18,819 nucleotides of DNA, from contig CAYTJF010000102.1 of NCBI GenBank assembly GCA_964437945.1, positions 1 through 18,819 of the forward strand. The letters are read 5' to 3'. The translations under genes and the position numbers were made by a program. This DNA is from Granulosicoccus sp964437945 (GTDB lineage: Bacteria > Pseudomonadota > Gammaproteobacteria > Granulosicoccales > Granulosicoccaceae). The notes under the pieces are model-generated. The model was not told where the DNA came from and did not search any database. It was given only the letters and a program-made list of their open reading frames with translations. This document shows positions 7,531 through 15,578 of this stretch, one piece after another (position 1 is the first letter of the stretch; each line of letters begins with the position of its first letter).

Positions 7531-8212
7531 CACCATCAAAGTGTTCTTGCGGTCGAAAGTCCGTTTTGTATTGCATTTTTTGACAGCCGTCGACCCAGTA
7601 CCCCAAATACAAATAGGGCAGTGACATAACCTGGCATAGTGAAATCTGCTGCAATATACAATATCGCCCAAGCCCTCGATCGTGATAATCAGGATCAAAA
7701 AACGTGTACACCGCTGACAATCCGTCCGTGGTCGCATCGGTCACTGCCACGGCAAGTAACTTGTCGTTGTGGCGAGCTTCAACAAATAGCGTTTCTCCCC
7801 ACGGATTCAGAAGAAATCGCTCGAAGTCCTCTGGTTCAGGTTCATCCATCCCACCGCCTGGGTGTCGGACGTTTAAGTAGCGCCTGTACAGATCGAAGTA
7901 TTCATCGTTGTACTTGGCAGGTGTGTAGTCGACTTTGAGATCCTGGTTCGCTTTCAGATTTCGTTTATCGGTACGCCGTTTACGGAAATGTCCGGTCAAT
8001 ATTCTCACTGGCACGCAGGCTGTGCAGTCGTTGCATCCAGGCCGATAAACGTACTCGCCAGAGCGACGAAATCCTCGATTAATCAACTGGTTATAGACGA
8101 TTCTTGGATGAGGGTGATGAGGATCTGCGTAGATATTGATCGCTTGTTTGTTGTCCAGATAGCTGCACTCGCTGACAGAGCCTTGATAGAGCTTGATGCG
8201 TTGTTGGACCAT
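7493..8212 (-). CDS. bpt: Aspartate/glutamate leucyltransferase (bacterial Ate1-like Bpt)
   Basis: Transfers leucine from Leu-tRNA to N-terminal Asp or Glu of proteins, creating a destabilising N-degron for ClpS/ClpAP. From ATG 8212 it is 239 aa, close to the usual 235-240. Family signatures are CSYL (C16), NRGFRRSGEYVYRPGC then CxxCxxC (C60, C63, C66), YFDLYRRYLNVRHPGGGM, AVAVTDATTDGLSAVYTFFDP, LGRYCILQQI and the C-terminal YLGYWVDGCQKMQYKTDFRP. The frame is open upstream to a GTG at 8296, with an ATG pair at 8245/8242. ATG 8212 was chosen because it puts the first conserved Cys at residue 16, as in relatives, but no Shine-Dalgarno decides. The C-terminus lies in a 13-nt tandem repeat. It is convergent with the cyclase gene. 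Confidence 0.93.
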   Translation of the reverse strand: MVQQRIKLYQGSVSECSYLDNKQAINIYADPHHPHPRIVYNQLINRGFRRSGEYVYRPGCNDCTACVPVRILTGHFRKRRTDKRNLKANQDLKVDYTPAKYNDEYFDLYRRYLNVRHPGGGMDEPEPEDFERFLLNPWGETLFVEARHNDKLLAVAVTDATTDGLSAVYTFFDPDYHDRGLGRYCILQQISLCQVMSLPYLYLGYWVDGCQKMQYKTDFRPQEHFDGVLWINPLDKPAG

Positions 8213-8402
8213 TGTTTGGAATGGTACCAGACGAATTGCCATCATTTCTGGCTCATACACTGTGAATTTGCACACAGAATTAACAACGGTAAACACACAT
8301 CATCCGTAATTCACCCAGTGTTTACAATCGTGTAACCTGCACAAAAGTACAATTTGATCATATTTTTTGCGGAGCTCATACGCTCCATTAGTTGGATAGT
8401 GC

Positions 8403-8867
8403 ATGGACTCTCGCGTCAGCCAATTGCTTTCTTTTATATCGCATTCTGTGTCAGATAAGCTCTTGAAACAAATCAGTTTTCCTAGTCCACTTCGCGCATT
8501 AATAGAAATTGCCATGTTCGCCGGCGTTTTTGCAGCTGCCGGCTATATCAGCCTGGGTTTTGGGATAGGCGACATGCTGGCACCGATGGTTCCGGTCACT
8601 CTTGTCATCATGTTAGCGAATGTTGCCAGCGGAATTTATCGCGACGATATCACCAATTCGATAATGAATATTTACGTGCATTCTGCTTATAGCTTCCTGC
8701 TAGCGAGCGTTGGATTTTTTATCGCCATCGGGCTGTTCTTCCCGTTGTTTGTCGATTCTAAATTTATCTTTTTCTTTTTATTCTTTGCCTTTTTCGTCAG
8801 TAATACGGTCCGCCCGCTAATTAGCGGAACCGATTTTATGGATGGTGGTGGTCGGCGCACCAACTGA
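8403..8867 (+). CDS. Orphan membrane half of an EpsE/XrtA-type polyprenyl glycosylphosphotransferase (probably truncated)
   Basis: 154 residues: a short amphipathic N-terminus, then four hydrophobic segments (about 33-54, 58-77, 93-115, 119-136) with GIYRDDI at 77-83 between the second and third, ending at GTDFMDGGGRRTN. The arrangement (four helices with a G-[IL]-Y-x-x-D-[IL] loop, then an RR before where a Rossmann-like domain should begin) is that of the N-terminal part of exopolysaccharide sugar transferases of the WcaJ/EpsE type. The cytoplasmic nucleotide-binding part and the catalytic phosphotransferase domain (which carries the KFRSM-type motif) are absent, and no other frame up to 9024 supplies them. 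It may be a remnant or a stand-alone membrane protein. GGAT 7 nt before ATG 8403 supports the start. No exopolysaccharide genes are nearby. The family call is from general pattern, not alignment. Confidence 0.5.
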   Translation: MDSRVSQLLSFISHSVSDKLLKQISFPSPLRALIEIAMFAGVFAAAGYISLGFGIGDMLAPMVPVTLVIMLANVASGIYRDDITNSIMNIYVHSAYSFLLASVGFFIAIGLFFPLFVDSKFIFFFLFFAFFVSNTVRPLISGTDFMDGGGRRTN

Positions 8868-8905
8868 GTCCACAGTTCAATTTTCGCTTTGCTCGTTCAA
8901 GTTTG

Positions 8906-8929
8906 CTCGATCCGTGTTATTTGATCGAG
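8906..8929. repeat. 7-bp inverted repeat between convergent genes
   Basis: CTCGATC and GATCGAG with a 10-nt loop in the 157-bp gap between the truncated membrane gene and sbcB. No T-tract follows on either strand. It might be a weak bidirectional terminator. Nothing else is recognisable in this gap apart from a T-rich stretch at 9015-9026. Confidence 0.3.
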
Positions 8930-9024
8930 GCTGTCGCGTGATTCGGATACAAGCAAAATGAGTTACCGATACGTAAAAGGGTCATCTGCTGGGATTTAGC
9001 ACACAGTTCGGAAGTCTTTTTTCT

Positions 9025-10452
9025 TTATGTAAGAATTTGCCTGGCGTAGTTAGCCAGCGATTTGCGTAATGGCTCTTCTGCAGTTGTCCAGTCGACCTCT
9101 TTCATAATCTGATCGAATTTAGATGCACTTAACCAAGGCGCATCGTCATTGTGCAAGCGCTCTTTGATATGAGTTTGCCAATCCTCCATTTCGGCCTTGT
9201 TCAGTGTTTCTGGAAAATTGCGAGCGCGGTAGCGAAGCAACATGGCTTCACATCGAGGGTCTTTAAAGAATCCCCCCAATTCGCTCAGTGCCATTGGTGA
9301 TGCATCTCTGATTTGTTTGAAGCGATCTTTGTCCTCATGGCCGAAGAACGCGCCAGAGTATAGCGAGCCATCGACATCGTCTATGGTGGTTTCCCACTCC
9401 CGCGTCATTGATTGTTGAATGGTGTCGGCGAATTCTTCTGTAAATTGATTAGCCAAAATATCTGCGTGTTTTTTATGCTCATCCAGATCGATATTCAATC
9501 GAGCTGCGTCGTCAGTTCGCATCGTTGCCAAAGGCACAAGAACCGGGCACTTGTTGGTCTGAATGGTTCGGAGCCGAATACGTTCTTCATCACCCAGATT
9601 TTCCGCAGTGGCAAATACCCGAGCCGCTATTTGTTCGGCGTTCATATCAAAAAGCTGTTCCGGATCAGTTCTAAGATCGAGCACAATAATGCCGTTTTGG
9701 TTGATAGGATGTCTGGCCAGTGGCATTACAATACTGGTGTGCCCAAAAGCTCCTGGAATCATGCCAGAGACTTGGATACACGGTTTGCGCTGTTGATAGT
9801 TCAGCATTTTCTGCACCGCTTGTTTACCTCGATTTTCGAAGGCGTATTGATACAGCTTTGGTTGCTTTTCCCGAAGCAATCGTGCAATGCCTATAGTCGC
9901 CTCCACGTCGGATAAAGCGTCGTGAGCATGGGCGTGTTCAATATTGTTTGCCTGACTGAGTAATTCGAGTTTGTTTGATGGTGAACCATCGTCCAGCACT
10001 GGCCAGTTGATACCCTCTGGCCTTAGTGCTCGTGCCAGTCTCACAACATCGAGCAGATCCCATCGAGAATTATTATCTTTCCATTCATGCTGGTAGGCAT
10101 CATGAAAATTTCTAAACAGTGTATGTCTGGTAAATTCATCATCGAAGCGAATACTGTTGTAACCAATTGAGCACGTGCCAGGCCTGCCGAGTTCGGCCAC
10201 CACTTGTTTTATAAATTTTGCCTCGTTGTCGCCGCGACTGGCAATGTCATCTGGTTGCATCTGGGTAACTCTGCAGGCGTGTGGGTTAGGCAGATAGTCA
10301 CCAGGGGGCTTGCAATACAAGATGATAGGGTCGCCGATCGGTTCGAGATCGATCGTTGTACGTTGCCCGGCAAACTGGGCGGGTTTATCCCAGGCTGGCG
10401 AGATGCCGAAGGTTTCATAGTCGAACCAATAAAACGTGTGTTCAACGCTCAT
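9025..10452 (-). CDS. sbcB: Exodeoxyribonuclease I
   Basis: Processive 3'-5' single-strand DNA exonuclease used in recombination and mismatch repair. From ATG 10452 it is 475 aa, exactly the E. coli length. The DEDDh exonuclease core is clear: FDYETFG (D11, E13), YNSIRFDDEFTRHTLFRNF, NSRWDLLDVVRLARALRPEG, and HAHDALSDVEATIGIARLL with the catalytic His and Asp. The SH3-like and C-terminal helical parts follow (CIQVSGMIPG, NKCPVLVPLATMR, LLRYRARNFPETL). A GTG three codons upstream is possible, but the ATG has a GAG 8 nt before it. It is last in a same-strand series with the esterase and DUF2058 genes, 82 bp after the latter. Confidence 0.96.
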   Translation of the reverse strand: MSVEHTFYWFDYETFGISPAWDKPAQFAGQRTTIDLEPIGDPIILYCKPPGDYLPNPHACRVTQMQPDDIASRGDNEAKFIKQVVAELGRPGTCSIGYNSIRFDDEFTRHTLFRNFHDAYQHEWKDNNSRWDLLDVVRLARALRPEGINWPVLDDGSPSNKLELLSQANNIEHAHAHDALSDVEATIGIARLLREKQPKLYQYAFENRGKQAVQKMLNYQQRKPCIQVSGMIPGAFGHTSIVMPLARHPINQNGIIVLDLRTDPEQLFDMNAEQIAARVFATAENLGDEERIRLRTIQTNKCPVLVPLATMRTDDAARLNIDLDEHKKHADILANQFTEEFADTIQQSMTREWETTIDDVDGSLYSGAFFGHEDKDRFKQIRDASPMALSELGGFFKDPRCEAMLLRYRARNFPETLNKAEMEDWQTHIKERLHNDDAPWLSASKFDQIMKEVDWTTAEEPLRKSLANYARQILT

Positions 10453-10503
10453 AGCAAACACTCAGCACCAACATGTGACCCCTTTAATCCTTTCGTCACC
10501 ACG

Positions 10504-10542
10504 TAAACTCATCACTTTAGCTAACCACTGTGGCTCACCACT
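10504..10542. repeat. Degenerate 13-nt tandem repeat (3 units) across the DUF2058 stop codon
   Basis: On the minus strand the three consecutive 13-mers are AGTGGTGAGCCAC, AGTGGTTAGCTAA and AGTGATGAGTTTA. Neighbouring units share 10/13 and 9/13 positions. The DUF2058 stop TGA lies in the first unit, and a second in-frame stop TAA follows in the second. The first unit also forms a GTGG/CCAC mini-hairpin. This is weaker than the bpt repeat and could be coincidence. Confidence 0.4.
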
Positions 10543-11056
10543 TCAAGTCGTCCGGTACCTGAAAATCAGCATACTCGTCGCCACCGTCAGTTGCGGTGTC
10601 AGCAGCCGGAACGATGACTACCCAGTCTGGATTGAGTGCTTTAACTCGCTTACCAGTTTCCGCAGGAATGAGATAAGTGGAACCATTCAGGCGAGTGATG
10701 ACCAAATCGCCTGACACCAATTGTTTCTGGATGGGTTCCGATACAAACATTTGCTTTATACGTTTACCAACCTGATAGCTGTGCACAGACTCACCCGTGG
10801 TTTGTTCGATTTTATCAGCTTCAATAATGGTTTTAATCTCAGCTTTAACGCGCTTTCGTTCTGCGATCGCTTCTCGCTGAGCTATGTTGGCCCGTTCCAT
10901 AGACGAAGGGCCAGATTTTGGGTCAAGTCCGGGCGGTTTGGCGTGACCTGCTTGGGTTTTCTTCTTTTTTGATTTGTTGGGCGTTTTTTTCTTTTTGTTA
11001 CCGGGAGTTTCTTTAAATCCCGCCTTCAACATTTGTTCGCGAAGAGAATCGGACAT
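10535..11056 (-). CDS. DUF2058 (YaiL-like) protein
   Basis: 173 residues, matching the DUF2058 family found widely in gammaproteobacteria (E. coli YaiL), annotated as nucleic-acid-associated but of unproven function. The N-terminus SLREQMLKAGF is followed by a very basic linker (KKKKTPNKSKKKK, residues about 21-35), a charged helix rich in Arg, Lys and Glu (about 54-85), then a globular part with HSYQVGKRIKQMFVSEPIQK, LVITRLNGSTYLIPAETG and an acidic tail. The lysine tract and charged coil suggest RNA, DNA or ribosome contact (inference). ATG 11056 has no Shine-Dalgarno. Instead a -10-like TATAGT lies 8 nt before it, suggesting a leaderless or near-leaderless mRNA. It lies between the esterase and sbcB genes on the same strand with gaps of 90 and 82 bp. 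Confidence 0.85.
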   Translation of the reverse strand: MSDSLREQMLKAGFKETPGNKKKKTPNKSKKKKTQAGHAKPPGLDPKSGPSSMERANIAQREAIAERKRVKAEIKTIIEADKIEQTTGESVHSYQVGKRIKQMFVSEPIQKQLVSGDLVITRLNGSTYLIPAETGKRVKALNPDWVVIVPAADTATDGGDEYADFQVPDDLKW

Positions 11057-11146
11057 GGTGGGCGACTATACTGTGTGCGGTAGCAATTGGTCCGGTGAAT
11101 CGTAGCATAGCCTTGACGTCGAATTGCTGAAAATTCGGGACCGTTT

Positions 11147-11947
11147 TCATTCGTTTATTTGATTCAGAAATTCAAGGCAAATTCGAGTGAACAAGGCAGG
11201 CTTTTCGGCGTGTGGCCAATGTCCCGCGCCGCCAATTTCTTTGAAATGTGGATCTCTAAAGTGAGTTCGAATCGCCGGTTCATCCTGTTCGCCAAGGTAA
11301 TCGCTAACGCCGCCTTTAACGAACAGTGTTGAAGCCGTTACCGGTTGAGAAAATGCAGGAGGTAGTCTGATGGCTTCATAGCTGGCTGTTAAACCTGCCA
11401 GATCGAAACGCCATTGCCAATTGCTGCCTGCATTGCCGTCTACATGGCGGTGCAGACTTTTTAATAAAAAGCCCCGCACACCTGCGTCGGGAATCTGTAG
11501 CCGAAGTCGCTTATCCGCATCATTACGGCTATTGATTTCGTCCAGTCGCAGCTGATTCAGGGAATCAAGAATGACGGCATGATGAGGTGGGTAGAGGCGT
11601 GGCGCAATATCGACGACGATAAGTTTGTTGATGGACATCTCAGTTGCGGCTCCCGCCATCTGCATCGCCACTTTTCCACCCAGTGAATGGCCTAATAAAT
11701 GAAACTCATTGATACCAGCTCTGGAGAGATGGTTCAGCACCGCATCAGCCATAGCCTCAAAGCTGTATTCAGCCATGGTTTCCGATTGACCATGGCCTGG
11801 TAAATCAAGCCGAACCACATGAAAATACCGCTCTAAATGTAAGGCTATTGATCGAAAATTATCACTGTCACCAAATAGGCCATGTAACACCACCAACGGG
11901 TGGCCCTGTCCAGTTGATTCCTGATGCAGATTGGGTAATTGATTCAT
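11147..11947 (-). CDS. YbfF-like alpha/beta-hydrolase (esterase)
   Basis: 266 residues of alpha/beta-hydrolase fold. It shows the oxyanion motif LHGLFGDSDNF (residues 21-31), LDLPGHGQS (48-55), the nucleophile elbow GHSLGG with S88, VDIAPRLYPPHH in the cap region and the catalytic H243 in GAGHWPHAEKP. The HGLFG.xDN, GHSLGGK, DIAP, FLLKSL and GAGHW.HAEKP sequence follows E. coli YbfF, an esterase acting on acyl-CoA and small esters in vitro; the physiological substrate is not known. ATG 11947 is preferred (the GAAGATTTT before it gives a weak ribosome-binding site) over a TTG eight codons upstream. It is divergent from gshA with only 70 bp between starts, and is the first gene of a leftward series with DUF2058 and sbcB. 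Confidence 0.88.
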   Translation of the reverse strand: MNQLPNLHQESTGQGHPLVVLHGLFGDSDNFRSIALHLERYFHVVRLDLPGHGQSETMAEYSFEAMADAVLNHLSRAGINEFHLLGHSLGGKVAMQMAGAATEMSINKLIVVDIAPRLYPPHHAVILDSLNQLRLDEINSRNDADKRLRLQIPDAGVRGFLLKSLHRHVDGNAGSNWQWRFDLAGLTASYEAIRLPPAFSQPVTASTLFVKGGVSDYLGEQDEPAIRTHFRDPHFKEIGGAGHWPHAEKPALFTRICLEFLNQINE

Positions 11948-12017
11948 AAAATCTTCGGAGACGCTGGGCAATAGTATTGGGGTAAACTGCGTATTGCTTA
12001 AATAGATACAAAATGCC

Positions 12018-13658
12018 GTGTATTCAGAAGTTAGTCAACGCGCGCACGCGCTAGAAACACAAACCGACACCGATTTTTTTTCCAGCCGAAAAGTAGGACT
12101 TGAAAAAGAGACATTGCGAATCGACGCCGATGGCAAAATAGCGCAAACAGATCATCCAGTCGCTCTTGGCTCCGCATTGTGCAATTCGCAGATTACCACC
12201 GATTTTTCTGAGGCGTTGTTGGAAATGGTTACACCTCCATGTTCTTCTGTTACTCATGCGCTGGATCATATGATCGGTATTCATCAATTTATATTGCCTC
12301 GGCTGGAAAATGATGAAACGCTGTGGAATACCAGTATGCCTTGCATTATTGATGGAGATGACAGTATACGCATTGGCAAGTACGGCCATTCACACACCGG
12401 CATCATGAAACATGTTTATCGGCGTGGTTTAGGTCTTCGATATGGAAGGCGAATGCAGGCAATTGCGGGTATTCATTTTAACTACTCCATGCCAGAAAAG
12501 AGCTGGTCATTGTGGCAATCCCTGCATTCAGTTTCCGCACATTCGGAGTTTTCTACAGCCACACTTGGCTACTTTCACATGACCCGTAATCTTATGCGTA
12601 TTGGTTGGTTGGTGCCTTATCTGTTTGGGTCATCACCGGCTATCTGTCAAACCTTTCTGCCTTCAGGGGCGGATTCCGATCTGGCAACGTTGAACCACCA
12701 CACTCGCTACGCACCGTTTGGCACCTCATTGCGTATGGGTGAAATCGGTTATCGCTATAAAGAAGATGCACCGATAGATTTAACGGTAAGGCACGACAAC
12801 TTTGAAAATTATCTCAGAGACATATATTCGCATGTGACTAACTCACATAACGCGTATGAACATGCGGGTTTGACCGATTCATCGGGCCATCACCAGCAAC
12901 TGACAACTAACCGATTGCAAATTGAAAATGAGTACTACAGTAGTGTTCGGCCTAAACAAATACCGGCAAAGGGCGAGATGCCTCTACTGGCGTTAAAACG
13001 TACTGGCGTTCGATATCTGGAATTACGTTCGGTTGATGTGAATCTCTATGAGCCTGCGGGCATGGATGTTGAACAGCTTGCCATGCTCGAAATGCTTATG
13101 CTGTTTGCGTGGTTAGCCGATAGCCCGCCATTAATGCCAAGTGAAATGGATGTTAACAAACACAATGTGCAAACCGTTGCCCATCGCGGGCGAGAAGCAG
13201 GTTTGACGCTGAAACATCAGAATAAGTCAGTAAAGCTGATTGATTGGGGACAACACATTCTGGAAGCATTGGTACCAATTGCAAAATGGATGGATACCTT
13301 GCAACTCAATAACGATAACGGCAAACAATATAACGCTACACAAAATTTGTATCAAACCAGCTTGGCCGCGCAAATGGCTAAATTACAGGACCCCACACTA
13401 ACACCATCGGCCAGCATTGTTGATGAATTGGCAACGCACGGTTCATACTTTAATATGGTTATGCATTATTCATCGACACACAGCGAAACGCTAATGCAGC
13501 AATCGATCAACGAAGCACTGCAATCGACATTAGCGCAACTTGTGCCTGATTCATTGGCTGCTCAAAAAGAGTTAGAAGCAAATAGCTCAGGCAATTTTTC
13601 TGAATTCCTGGCTGATTATTTTTCACAGCTTGACTCAAATTGCAGTTTATCTGCTTAA
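12018..13658 (+). CDS. gshA: Glutamate-cysteine ligase
   Basis: First step of glutathione synthesis: ATP-dependent joining of L-glutamate gamma-carboxyl to L-cysteine. 546 residues (E. coli 518) of the gammaproteobacterial type. Signatures include GLEKETLRIDADGKI, HPVALGSALCNSQITTDFSE with ALLEMVTP, SMPC, YGHSHTG, YRRGLGLRYGRRMQ, IAGIHFNYSMPEKSW, IGWLVPYLFGSSPAIC, LQIENEYYSSVRPK and GVRYLELRSVDVNLYEP. The start must be GTG 12018: upstream in frame a TAG occurs at 12003-12005 and no other start codon intervenes. There is no Shine-Dalgarno, and a TACAAA sits 5 nt before the start. An out-of-frame ATG at 12013 is a decoy. It is the first gene of a gshA-mobA-moeA operon (6-bp gap to mobA), an unusual pairing of thiol and molybdenum cofactor synthesis. 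Confidence 0.96.
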   Translation: MYSEVSQRAHALETQTDTDFFSSRKVGLEKETLRIDADGKIAQTDHPVALGSALCNSQITTDFSEALLEMVTPPCSSVTHALDHMIGIHQFILPRLENDETLWNTSMPCIIDGDDSIRIGKYGHSHTGIMKHVYRRGLGLRYGRRMQAIAGIHFNYSMPEKSWSLWQSLHSVSAHSEFSTATLGYFHMTRNLMRIGWLVPYLFGSSPAICQTFLPSGADSDLATLNHHTRYAPFGTSLRMGEIGYRYKEDAPIDLTVRHDNFENYLRDIYSHVTNSHNAYEHAGLTDSSGHHQQLTTNRLQIENEYYSSVRPKQIPAKGEMPLLALKRTGVRYLELRSVDVNLYEPAGMDVEQLAMLEMLMLFAWLADSPPLMPSEMDVNKHNVQTVAHRGREAGLTLKHQNKSVKLIDWGQHILEALVPIAKWMDTLQLNNDNGKQYNATQNLYQTSLAAQMAKLQDPTLTPSASIVDELATHGSYFNMVMHYSSTHSETLMQQSINEALQSTLAQLVPDSLAAQKELEANSSGNFSEFLADYFSQLDSNCSLSA

Positions 13659-13664
13659 TATACC

Positions 13665-14282
13665 ATGAGTTACCTATCCAATTTGGAACAAGGTCAGCAG
13701 CGAATAGGCGCTGTCGTATTAGCAGGTGGGTTGGCGCGCCGCATGGGTGGTCGAGATAAAGGCCTTATTCAAATTGGTGATCAACCGATGGCAAGTTGGG
13801 TGATCAACGCAATACGACCACAAGTACACGAACTTGTTATTAATGCCAATCGCAACCATGATGCCTATGCATCATTGGGCGTATCTGTGATAGCCGATCG
13901 TCATAGTGGGCATATTGGGCCATTGGCCGGGTTAAGCGCGGCAATGCATCATCTCTCCACCGACTATGTGTTCATGTGTCCGTGTGATTCACCGTTTGTC
14001 AACGCATCGATTGTAAGCTTGCTTGGCGAGCCGTGCTTGGAAAAATCCGCCGACATCTGTGTTGCACATGATGGTGAACGCTTACAGCCGGTGTTTTGCG
14101 TTGCTCATCGGTGCTGCCTTGAATCTCTCGACGATTACCTTGCATCGGGTGAGCGAAAAATAGACCGATGGTATGCGAAACAGAACACCATTGAAATTGA
14201 TTGTTCAAGTGTTGCGGAATCTTTTCGTAACATTAATACTGAGGAGGAGCGCCTAGCAGCGCAGCATGAGCTATTAGCATGA
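13665..14282 (+). CDS. mobA: Molybdenum cofactor guanylyltransferase
   Basis: Transfers GMP from GTP to molybdopterin-Mo, giving the guanine dinucleotide cofactor used by DMSO-reductase-family enzymes. 205 aa. It has the nucleotidyltransferase loop VVLAGGLARRMGGRDKGL (residues 17-34), VINANRN (58-64), IGPLAGLSAAMHH (84-96) and the Mg-binding Asp in CPCDSPF (D108). ATG 13665 starts 6 nt after the gshA stop without its own clear Shine-Dalgarno, suggesting translational coupling. Its stop overlaps the moeA start in ATGA. The user enzymes of the cofactor are not in the window. Confidence 0.95.
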   Translation: MSYLSNLEQGQQRIGAVVLAGGLARRMGGRDKGLIQIGDQPMASWVINAIRPQVHELVINANRNHDAYASLGVSVIADRHSGHIGPLAGLSAAMHHLSTDYVFMCPCDSPFVNASIVSLLGEPCLEKSADICVAHDGERLQPVFCVAHRCCLESLDDYLASGERKIDRWYAKQNTIEIDCSSVAESFRNINTEEERLAAQHELLA

Positions 14283-15550
14283 GTATCGACAAACAACCTT
14301 CCTGCGACGATCCATTTGAAAATTTGTTGCCCGTTGACGAAGCTCGGGCACGTTTGGATGCTGCTTTGAATGTGGTTGAAGAGACAGAGCAAGTCGAGCT
14401 AATTGAAGCAATTGGCCGTGTTCTTAGTATTGATGTGGTGTCACCAGTAGATGTACCGGGTTACACGAATTCTGCGATGGATGGTTACGCCATTGCATCA
14501 GCTGCGATTCCTGTTGCGGGTGAAACACAACTGCAAATTGTTGGAACTGCCTGGGCCGGGAAAATATTTGATGCTCAGGTGCAAGTGGGGCAGGCGGTAC
14601 GGATATTTACTGGTGCGCAAATGCCAGCTGGAACCGATACCGTCGTTATTCAGGAACACGTAAGCGTTGAGAGTGATTTGGTTACTATCGATAGTGACGT
14701 ACAGGCGAACAAGAATGTACGCCATGCTGGGGAAGACGTTCAACAGCATCAGCGGATACTCACAGCCGGCACACAGCTCAATGCAGCGGAAGTTGGTTTG
14801 CTGGCATCGCTGGGGATAAATCGAGTAGCCGTTTTTCGTCGATTACGGGTTGCTTTTTTCACAACTGGCGACGAGCTGTGTGCGCTGGATTCGAGTTCAG
14901 GTGAACCACTCGAGCCTGGTATGTTGTTCGACAGTAATCGCTATTCAATACTAGCGATGCTTGAAAGGCTCAAAGTTGAAATAATTGACATGGGTATTGT
15001 GCGCGACAATGCAGACGATACGCGTAAGGCTATGACGGACGCCACCCAGGTTGCCGATGTGGTTGTGACCTCTGGTGGTGTGTCCGCAGGGGATGCCGAT
15101 TATGTCACTCAAGTTTTTCAAGAGTTAGGGGAAGTTAGTTTCTGGAAACTTGCCATGCGACCGGGTCGCCCCTTGGCTTTTGGACAAATTGGCAATGCCT
15201 TTTTCTTTGGTTTGCCTGGCAACCCGGTAGCAGTCATGGTGACGTTTTTGCAGTTTGTACAGCCGGCAATCAATCAAATGATGGGATTAAAAAAAGCAGT
15301 GCCGTATACCATTAGCGCTACATGCTTGTCCAGCTTACGCAAATCCCCTGGGCGTGTAGAGTACCAACGAGGAATACTGGGTAATAATGCTCAGGGTGAT
15401 TTGACTGTTACATCAACTGGGAAGCAGGGTGCCGGTCGTATCAGTTCGATGAGTTCGGCTAACTGTCTTATAGTGATTGCAGCCGATGTATCAAGTGTAA
15501 GCCCAGGCGATTCGGTCGAGGTCCAGCCCTTTATCGGTTTGTTTGGTTAA
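14279..15550 (+). CDS. moeA: Molybdopterin molybdenumtransferase
   Basis: Inserts molybdate into adenylylated molybdopterin. 423 residues with all MoeA landmarks: VPGYTNSAMDGYA with D68, RIFTGAQMPAGTDTVV (109-123), AGEDV, the MoaB/MogA-like domain with FFTTGDEL (193-200), SGGVSAGDADYV (265-276), KLAMRPGRPLAFG and FGLPGNPVAVMVTF (310-323), then a C-terminal beta-barrel domain IV (PGRVEYQRGIL). The first ATG overlaps the mobA stop by 4 bp, so the two are co-translated. The final codons and stop lie in a 13-nt tandem duplication. It converges with the P450 gene, with 28 bp between stops. Confidence 0.96.
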   Translation: MSIDKQPSCDDPFENLLPVDEARARLDAALNVVEETEQVELIEAIGRVLSIDVVSPVDVPGYTNSAMDGYAIASAAIPVAGETQLQIVGTAWAGKIFDAQVQVGQAVRIFTGAQMPAGTDTVVIQEHVSVESDLVTIDSDVQANKNVRHAGEDVQQHQRILTAGTQLNAAEVGLLASLGINRVAVFRRLRVAFFTTGDELCALDSSSGEPLEPGMLFDSNRYSILAMLERLKVEIIDMGIVRDNADDTRKAMTDATQVADVVVTSGGVSAGDADYVTQVFQELGEVSFWKLAMRPGRPLAFGQIGNAFFFGLPGNPVAVMVTFLQFVQPAINQMMGLKKAVPYTISATCLSSLRKSPGRVEYQRGILGNNAQGDLTVTSTGKQGAGRISSMSSANCLIVIAADVSSVSPGDSVEVQPFIGLFG

Positions 15551-15567
15551 TTTATTTGGTTAATTAG
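15542..15567. repeat. 13-nt tandem duplication across the moeA stop codon
   Basis: TTTGGTTAATTTA (15542-15554) is followed directly by TTTGGTTAATTAG (15555-15567), 11 of 13 positions identical. The moeA stop TAA (15548-15550) is in the first unit. The equivalent TAA of the second unit is displaced by 13 nt and so lies in the +1 frame. Confidence 0.75.
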
Positions 15568-15578
15568 AGTGTGATTCA

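Noticed and set aside
8261..8276. A second CRP-like site, TGTGA-N6-ACACA, near the bpt start
   Set aside because: One mismatch in the second half-site, and it falls inside the open bpt frame upstream of the chosen start. Too weak to call without a matrix score.
8371..8386. GGAGC/GCTCC hairpin with a nearby T-run as a terminator
   Set aside because: The T-run precedes the hairpin on the plus strand and becomes an A-run on the minus strand, so neither direction gives an intrinsic terminator. It lies just upstream of a start codon.
8868..9024. Missing catalytic half of the glycosyltransferase in another frame
   Set aside because: All three plus-strand frames stop within about 40 codons and none shows nucleotide-binding or phosphotransferase motifs.
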